A DNA stretch of 64,000 nucleotides from the NCBI RefSeq assembly GCF_018129005.1, contig NZ_JAAEDL010000001.1, positions 62,001 through 126,000 on the forward strand. The letters run 5' to 3'. Within the stretch, counting starts at the first letter, position 1, and each line of letters starts with the position of its first letter. Below, one piece after another: positions 60,388-64,000 of the stretch. A program made the translations under genes and the position numbers. This DNA comes from Neoroseomonas eburnea. Its GTDB lineage: Bacteria > Pseudomonadota > Alphaproteobacteria > Acetobacterales > Acetobacteraceae. The notes beneath the pieces were generated by a model, which ran no database searches, was not told where the DNA came from, and was given only the letters and a program-made list of their open reading frames with translations.

Positions 60388-61377
60388 ATGGCGTCCGAAA
60401 CCACTGCCGACGCCATCGTGCCCGCCGGGGCGGCTGCCCAGGGCTTCTGGGGCTTCACGCGGCCGCAGCTTGTCGCGCTGGTCCTGCTGGTGGCCGCCCT
60501 CGTGGTGGGGCCGTATTTCCTCTACCCCGTCTTCCTGATGAAGCTGCTCTGCTTCGCGTTGTTCGCCTGCGCCTTCAACCTGCTGATCGGCTATGTCGGG
60601 CTGCTCTCCTTCGGCCATGCCGCCTATTTCGGCATGGGCGGCTACATCGCCGGCCATGCCGCCAAGGTCTGGGGCTTCAGCCCCGAGGTCGCGGTGCTGG
60701 CCGGCGCCGCCGTCGCCGGCTTCCAGGGCTGGATCTTCGGCTGGATCGCGATCCGCCGTGCCGGCATCTACTTCGCCATGATCACCCTCGCGCTCGCGCA
60801 GATGATCTACTTCTTCTGCGTGCAGGCGCCCTTCACCGGCGGCGAGGACGGCATCCAGGCGATCCCGCGCGGCAGCTTCCTGGGCAGCGTCGGCCTCGCC
60901 TCCGACTGGTCGATGTACTGGTTCGTCGCCGGCATCTTCCTGATCGGCTTCCTGCTGATCCACCGCATCATCCATTCGCCCTACGGCCAGGTGCTGAAGG
61001 CGATCCGCGAGAACGAGCCGCGCGCGACCTCGCTCGGCTACCGGACGGACGACTACAAGCTGGTCGCCTTCATCCTCTCGGCGACGCTCGCGGGCGTGGC
61101 GGGCGGGGTGAAGGCGCTGGTCTTCGGCATCGCGACGCTCACCGACGTGCACTGGGCGATGTCGGGCGAGGTGGTGCTGATGACGCTGGTGGGCGGCCTC
61201 GGCACGGTGTTCGGGCCGGTGATCGGCGCCGCCGTCATCGTGACGATGCAGAACTACCTGGCCGAGATGGGCGCCTGGGTGACGGTCATCCAGGGCGGCA
61301 TCTTCGTCACCTGCGTGCTGGCGTTCCGGCGCGGGATCGTGGGGGAGATCGCCAATCTGCTGCGGGTGAAGCTGTAG
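60388..61377 (+). CDS. livM: ABC transporter permease, LivM type
   Basis: 329 residues, about nine membrane segments. FNLLIGYVGLLSFGHAAYFGMGGY is diagnostic of LivM, with KAIRENEPRATSLGY as the cytoplasmic coupling loop and GGLGTVFGPVIGAAV near the end. Last gene of the transporter operon. Confidence 0.93.
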   Translation: MASETTADAIVPAGAAAQGFWGFTRPQLVALVLLVAALVVGPYFLYPVFLMKLLCFALFACAFNLLIGYVGLLSFGHAAYFGMGGYIAGHAAKVWGFSPEVAVLAGAAVAGFQGWIFGWIAIRRAGIYFAMITLALAQMIYFFCVQAPFTGGEDGIQAIPRGSFLGSVGLASDWSMYWFVAGIFLIGFLLIHRIIHSPYGQVLKAIRENEPRATSLGYRTDDYKLVAFILSATLAGVAGGVKALVFGIATLTDVHWAMSGEVVLMTLVGGLGTVFGPVIGAAVIVTMQNYLAEMGAWVTVIQGGIFVTCVLAFRRGIVGEIANLLRVKL

Positions 61378-61381
61378 AAGG

Positions 61382-61448
61382 TCGGGGGAGGGGAACCTCC
61401 CCCGATCCCCCTCCCTTCCGTGTCCTTTGGAGACCGACCTCGGAGGTC
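61382..61448 (+). repeat. Hairpin intergenic element, copy B
   Basis: Hairpin 61383-61391/61396-61404 (9 bp, GGAA loop), followed by the same TCCCCCTCCCTTC...GTCCTT stretch found on the minus strand at 36276-36343. It lies 5 bases after the livM stop and could act as its terminator. A further hairpin (CGGGGGGAA...TTCCCCCCG) follows around 61479-61503 in the same spacer. Confidence 0.65.
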
Positions 61449-61563
61449 AGTTCCCGAGTGCCAAAGAAGCTTGGGGGGCTCGGGGGGAAGTTCCCTTCCC
61501 CCCGTCTTTACGCCTGCCCCGCCTCTTGCCACGCTGCACCGCAGCAACGGCGATGAGGCCCCC

Positions 61564-62874
61564 ATGGCGGCGAAGAAGTTCCATCTCGGCTGGTTCCTTC
61601 AGGGATCCTCGGTACAGGCCTGGGGCGAGCCCTGGACCGGCAACATCGGCACCGAATGGATGATGCCGGAGTTCTTCATCGAGATGACCCGCAATCTCGA
61701 GCGCGCCGGCTTCGACTACGTGCTGCTCGAGGATTCCTCCTACATCGGCGAATCCTATGGCGGCTCGCGGGAGATCTACCTCCACCACGGCCTGTCCGTG
61801 CCGCGCCAGGATCCGTCCATCGTCGCCGCGCTGCTGGCGCGCGAGACGAAGCGCATCGGCATCGTCACCACGCTCGGCACCTTCGCCTATCCGCCCTACC
61901 TCCTGGCGCGCCAGATCGCGAGCCTCGACCAGATCTCCTCGGGCCGCATCGGCTGGAACGCGGTGACCGGGTCTTCCGACTTCGCCGCGCGGAATTTCGG
62001 CCTGGACGGCATGCCGCCGCACGACACGCGCTACGATATCGCCGACGAATACATGGAGGTGGTGCGCAAGCTCTGGGGCTCCTGGGAGCCCGGCGCGATC
62101 GTCGCCGATCGCGAGACCGGCGTGCTGGTGGACCACACCAAGGTCCACGCCATCGACCATGAGGGCACCTACTTCAAGGTGCGCGGCCCGCTGAACTCCG
62201 GCCCATGCGTGCAGGGCCAGCCGGTCATCGCCCAGGCCGGCGGTTCGCCCCGCGGCCGCGAATTCGCCTCCCGCCACGCCGACACCATCGTCGCCATGGT
62301 CAAGGGCACGGCGGGGATGAAGGCCTATCGCGACGACATCCGCGCCCGCATGGCGGCCCACGGCCGCAACCCGGACGACTGCAAGGTGCTTTTCCTCGTC
62401 TCCCCGGTGATCGGCGACACCGAGGAGGAAGCGCGCGCGAAGCACAAGCGACGTCTCGCCACCACCGAGGGCCAGATCGCCAAGCGGCTCGCGCATCTGT
62501 CGAAGATCACCAATCTCGATTTCGGCGCCCTGCCGCTCGACAAGCCGCTCGGCACGCTCACCACCAACGGGCATCAGCAGTCGCTTGACGAGTTCCTCAA
62601 GAAGGCCGGCAACAAGACGCTGCGCGAGGCCGCCGAGATCTACTCCGACCACGGCTCCATCCAGCTCATCGGCACGCCGGCGCAGGTCGCCGAGCAGATG
62701 GGCGCGGCGATGGAGGAGATCGGCGGCGACGGCTTCCTCATCACCAGCAACGAAACCTCCCGCCGCGTCATCGCCGAGATCGCCGACGGCCTGGTGCCCG
62801 AGCTGCAGCGCCGGGGGCTGACCCGCAGCTCCTACGACCACGCCATGTTCCGCGACAACCTGCTGGCGTTCTGA
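61564..62874 (+). CDS. Flavin-dependent monooxygenase, NtaA/SnaA/DszA (LLM) family
   Basis: 436 residues. FMN-dependent TIM-barrel enzyme: HLGWFLQGSSVQAWG at strand 1, QIASLDQISSGRIGWNAVTG in the flavin region and VIAQAGGSPRGREFA late. These use reduced flavin from a separate reductase to oxidise nitrilotriacetate, sulfur heterocycles or pristinamycin-like compounds. No reductase is adjacent. Its place after a solute importer suggests use of the imported compound, but a 186-base gap and a hairpin repeat separate them. Confidence 0.88.
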   Translation: MAAKKFHLGWFLQGSSVQAWGEPWTGNIGTEWMMPEFFIEMTRNLERAGFDYVLLEDSSYIGESYGGSREIYLHHGLSVPRQDPSIVAALLARETKRIGIVTTLGTFAYPPYLLARQIASLDQISSGRIGWNAVTGSSDFAARNFGLDGMPPHDTRYDIADEYMEVVRKLWGSWEPGAIVADRETGVLVDHTKVHAIDHEGTYFKVRGPLNSGPCVQGQPVIAQAGGSPRGREFASRHADTIVAMVKGTAGMKAYRDDIRARMAAHGRNPDDCKVLFLVSPVIGDTEEEARAKHKRRLATTEGQIAKRLAHLSKITNLDFGALPLDKPLGTLTTNGHQQSLDEFLKKAGNKTLREAAEIYSDHGSIQLIGTPAQVAEQMGAAMEEIGGDGFLITSNETSRRVIAEIADGLVPELQRRGLTRSSYDHAMFRDNLLAF

Positions 62875-62979
62875 TCGGATCCGCCGGCAGGCGGGGCAGG
62901 GCGAGCCCCTCGCGCCAAGCGCCTGCTCCCGATCCGCCGATCCATCGGATCGGGAGGAGGCCCCGCGTGGACCCGGGAA

Positions 62980-63010
62980 CCCGCCGGCCGTCGTGGTGAC
63001 GGTCGGCGGG
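62980..63010. terminator. Bidirectional hairpin between convergent genes
   Basis: 13-bp stem with one G-T pair (62980-62992 with 62998-63010) and a GTGGT loop, in the 143-base gap between the monooxygenase (+) and ppk2 (-) stops. Confidence 0.65.
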
Positions 63011-63017
63011 GCGGTGC

Positions 63018-63947
63018 CTATTTCGAGCCGTACACGTCCGGCACGTAGAGTTCCTCCGGCAGCGTCGCCCGCTCGTAGTCCGGGTTGAACACGCGCTCGG
63101 GCAGGTCCACCGGCTCGTGCGGCACCTCCTCGTAGGGGATCTTCGACAGCAGGTGCGCGATGCAGTTGAGCCGCGCCAGCTTCTTGTCGTTGCCCTCGAC
63201 GATGTACCACGGCGCCTCGGGGATGTTCGTGCGTTCGAACATCGCCTCCTTCGCCTTGGTGTACTGCTCCCAGCGCACCCGGGACTGAAGGTCCATCGGC
63301 GAGAGCTTCCACTGCTTGATCGGATCGTGGATGCGCATGAGGAAGCGGTACTGCTGCTCCTCGTCGGTGATGGAGAACCAGTACTTCACCAGGATGATGC
63401 CCGAGCGCACCAGCATGCGCTCGAATTCCGGCACGTCGCGGAAGAATTCCTCGACCTGGTCCTCGTCCGCGAAGTTCATCACCCGCTCCACGCCGGCGCG
63501 GTTGTACCAGGAGCGGTCGAACAGCACGATCTCGCCGGCGGCCGGCAGATGCGGAACATAGCGCTGGAAGTACCATTGCGTCTTCTCGCGGTCCGACGGC
63601 GCCGGCAGGGCGATGACGCGGCAGGACCGCGGATTGACCCGCTGGGTGATGCGCTTGATCACGCCGCCCTTGCCCGCGCTGTCGCGGCCTTCGAACAGCA
63701 CGACGACCTTGAGCCCCTTGTGCGTCACCCAGTCCTGGAGCTTCACCAGTTCCGCCTGCAGGCGCAGCAGCTCGCGGAAATAGAAGCCGCGCTCGAGCGA
63801 GCTCTTCTTCCGCCGCTGCTCGAGGACGCGCAGCGCCTCGGGGATGCGGCTGTCGTCGATCTCCTGCTCCAGCTCCTCGTCGAAATCGTCCTCCAGCTCG
63901 AGGTGCAGCCAGGGGCGATCTTCCATTCGATCAGCGTCGTCGGTCAT
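63018..63947 (-). CDS. ppk2: Polyphosphate kinase 2
   Basis: 309 residues from the ATG at 63945-63947; an earlier in-frame ATG exists but the N-terminus is acidic and unconserved. Walker A FEGRDSAGKGGVIKR, lid region LPAPSDREKTQWYFQRYVPHLP and Walker B FDRSWYNRAGVERVM are all intact. Single-domain PPK2: moves phosphate between polyphosphate and nucleotides; class I enzymes favour making NTP from NDP. No ppk1 or ppx nearby. Confidence 0.93.
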   Translation of the reverse strand: MTDDADRMEDRPWLHLELEDDFDEELEQEIDDSRIPEALRVLEQRRKKSSLERGFYFRELLRLQAELVKLQDWVTHKGLKVVVLFEGRDSAGKGGVIKRITQRVNPRSCRVIALPAPSDREKTQWYFQRYVPHLPAAGEIVLFDRSWYNRAGVERVMNFADEDQVEEFFRDVPEFERMLVRSGIILVKYWFSITDEEQQYRFLMRIHDPIKQWKLSPMDLQSRVRWEQYTKAKEAMFERTNIPEAPWYIVEGNDKKLARLNCIAHLLSKIPYEEVPHEPVDLPERVFNPDYERATLPEELYVPDVYGSK

Positions 63948-64000
63948 CCTGCCGTTCCGGACCATGGGGTGCCCCATTGCTAGCGGCTTCGTGGGATGCC

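Overview
This is a chromosomal window from a very GC-rich, Gram-negative alphaproteobacterium. It resembles Roseomonas-type Acetobacteraceae, but no 16S is present, so the family placement is inference. The evidence is strong G/C at third codon positions, lipid A synthesis (lpxB), Tat-exported molybdoenzymes, polyhydroxyalkanoate (PHA) enzymes, a tRNA-Leu beside the trigger factor gene, and long GC-rich hairpin intergenic elements. Genes are dense and many neighbours overlap by ATGA or GTGA, so most belong to short operons. I see no prophage, CRISPR array, rRNA or intact insertion sequence.

Layout. 1-360: tail of a cut-off gene and a repeat-rich spacer. 360-4421 (-): HD-domain phosphodiesterase-like gene, Cache/HAMP adenylate cyclase and patatin phospholipase. 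4503-11601 (-): fabI, 3-oxoacid CoA-transferase subunits A and B, a MaoC-phosphate acetyltransferase fusion, acetate kinase and a DUF3141 PHA-synthase-like hydrolase; a PhaR-like motif lies at the divergent promoter. 11784-13597 (+): zinc alcohol dehydrogenase and NIPSNAP protein. 13888-19324 (+): EAL protein, two lipid-linked sugar glycosyltransferases, MsrP and a small membrane protein. 19422-19973 (-): a small caspase-like His/Cys protein. 20086-21988 (+): ketopantoate reductase family protein and SDR. 22084-25753 (-): SUMF1 protein, then the overlapping GNAT-nitrilase-lpxB set. 25819-27786: hisI and a zinc COG0523 GTPase facing a Zur-type regulator. 27935-28631 (+): two small envelope proteins. 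28677-32103 (-): NUDIX, AlaX, 3-mercaptopyruvate sulfurtransferase and cystathionine beta-lyase. 32141-34146 (+): EamA transporter and metallo-beta-lactamase. 34165-36197 (-): ParA-like ATPase, CopD-like, GNAT and DUF2165. 36347-38028 (-): a sulfite-dehydrogenase-like pair, divergent from the NAD(P)HX repair enzyme. 39788-44379: malonyl-CoA decarboxylase, PHA depolymerase, GST and cupin. 44666-51217 (+): AceE-like E1 enzyme, a DUF6502/DUF5666 pair and an RgpF-like protein. 51786-53747: tRNA-Leu and an enlarged trigger factor. 54045-61377 (+): a branched-chain-amino-acid-type ABC transporter with three tandem binding proteins. 61564-63947: flavin monooxygenase and polyphosphate kinase 2.

The most unusual item is the trigger factor. 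At 610 residues it is about 175 longer than usual, and the extra length is an in-frame beta-rich, jelly-roll-looking domain placed inside the FKBP-type prolyl isomerase domain. Other items to examine are the cyclase/phosphodiesterase/patatin operon, the His/Cys caspase-like mini-protein, the zinc-linked hisI/COG0523/zur locus, the triple binding-protein array, the MsrP unit with an unrelated small membrane partner, and several families of intergenic hairpin repeats.
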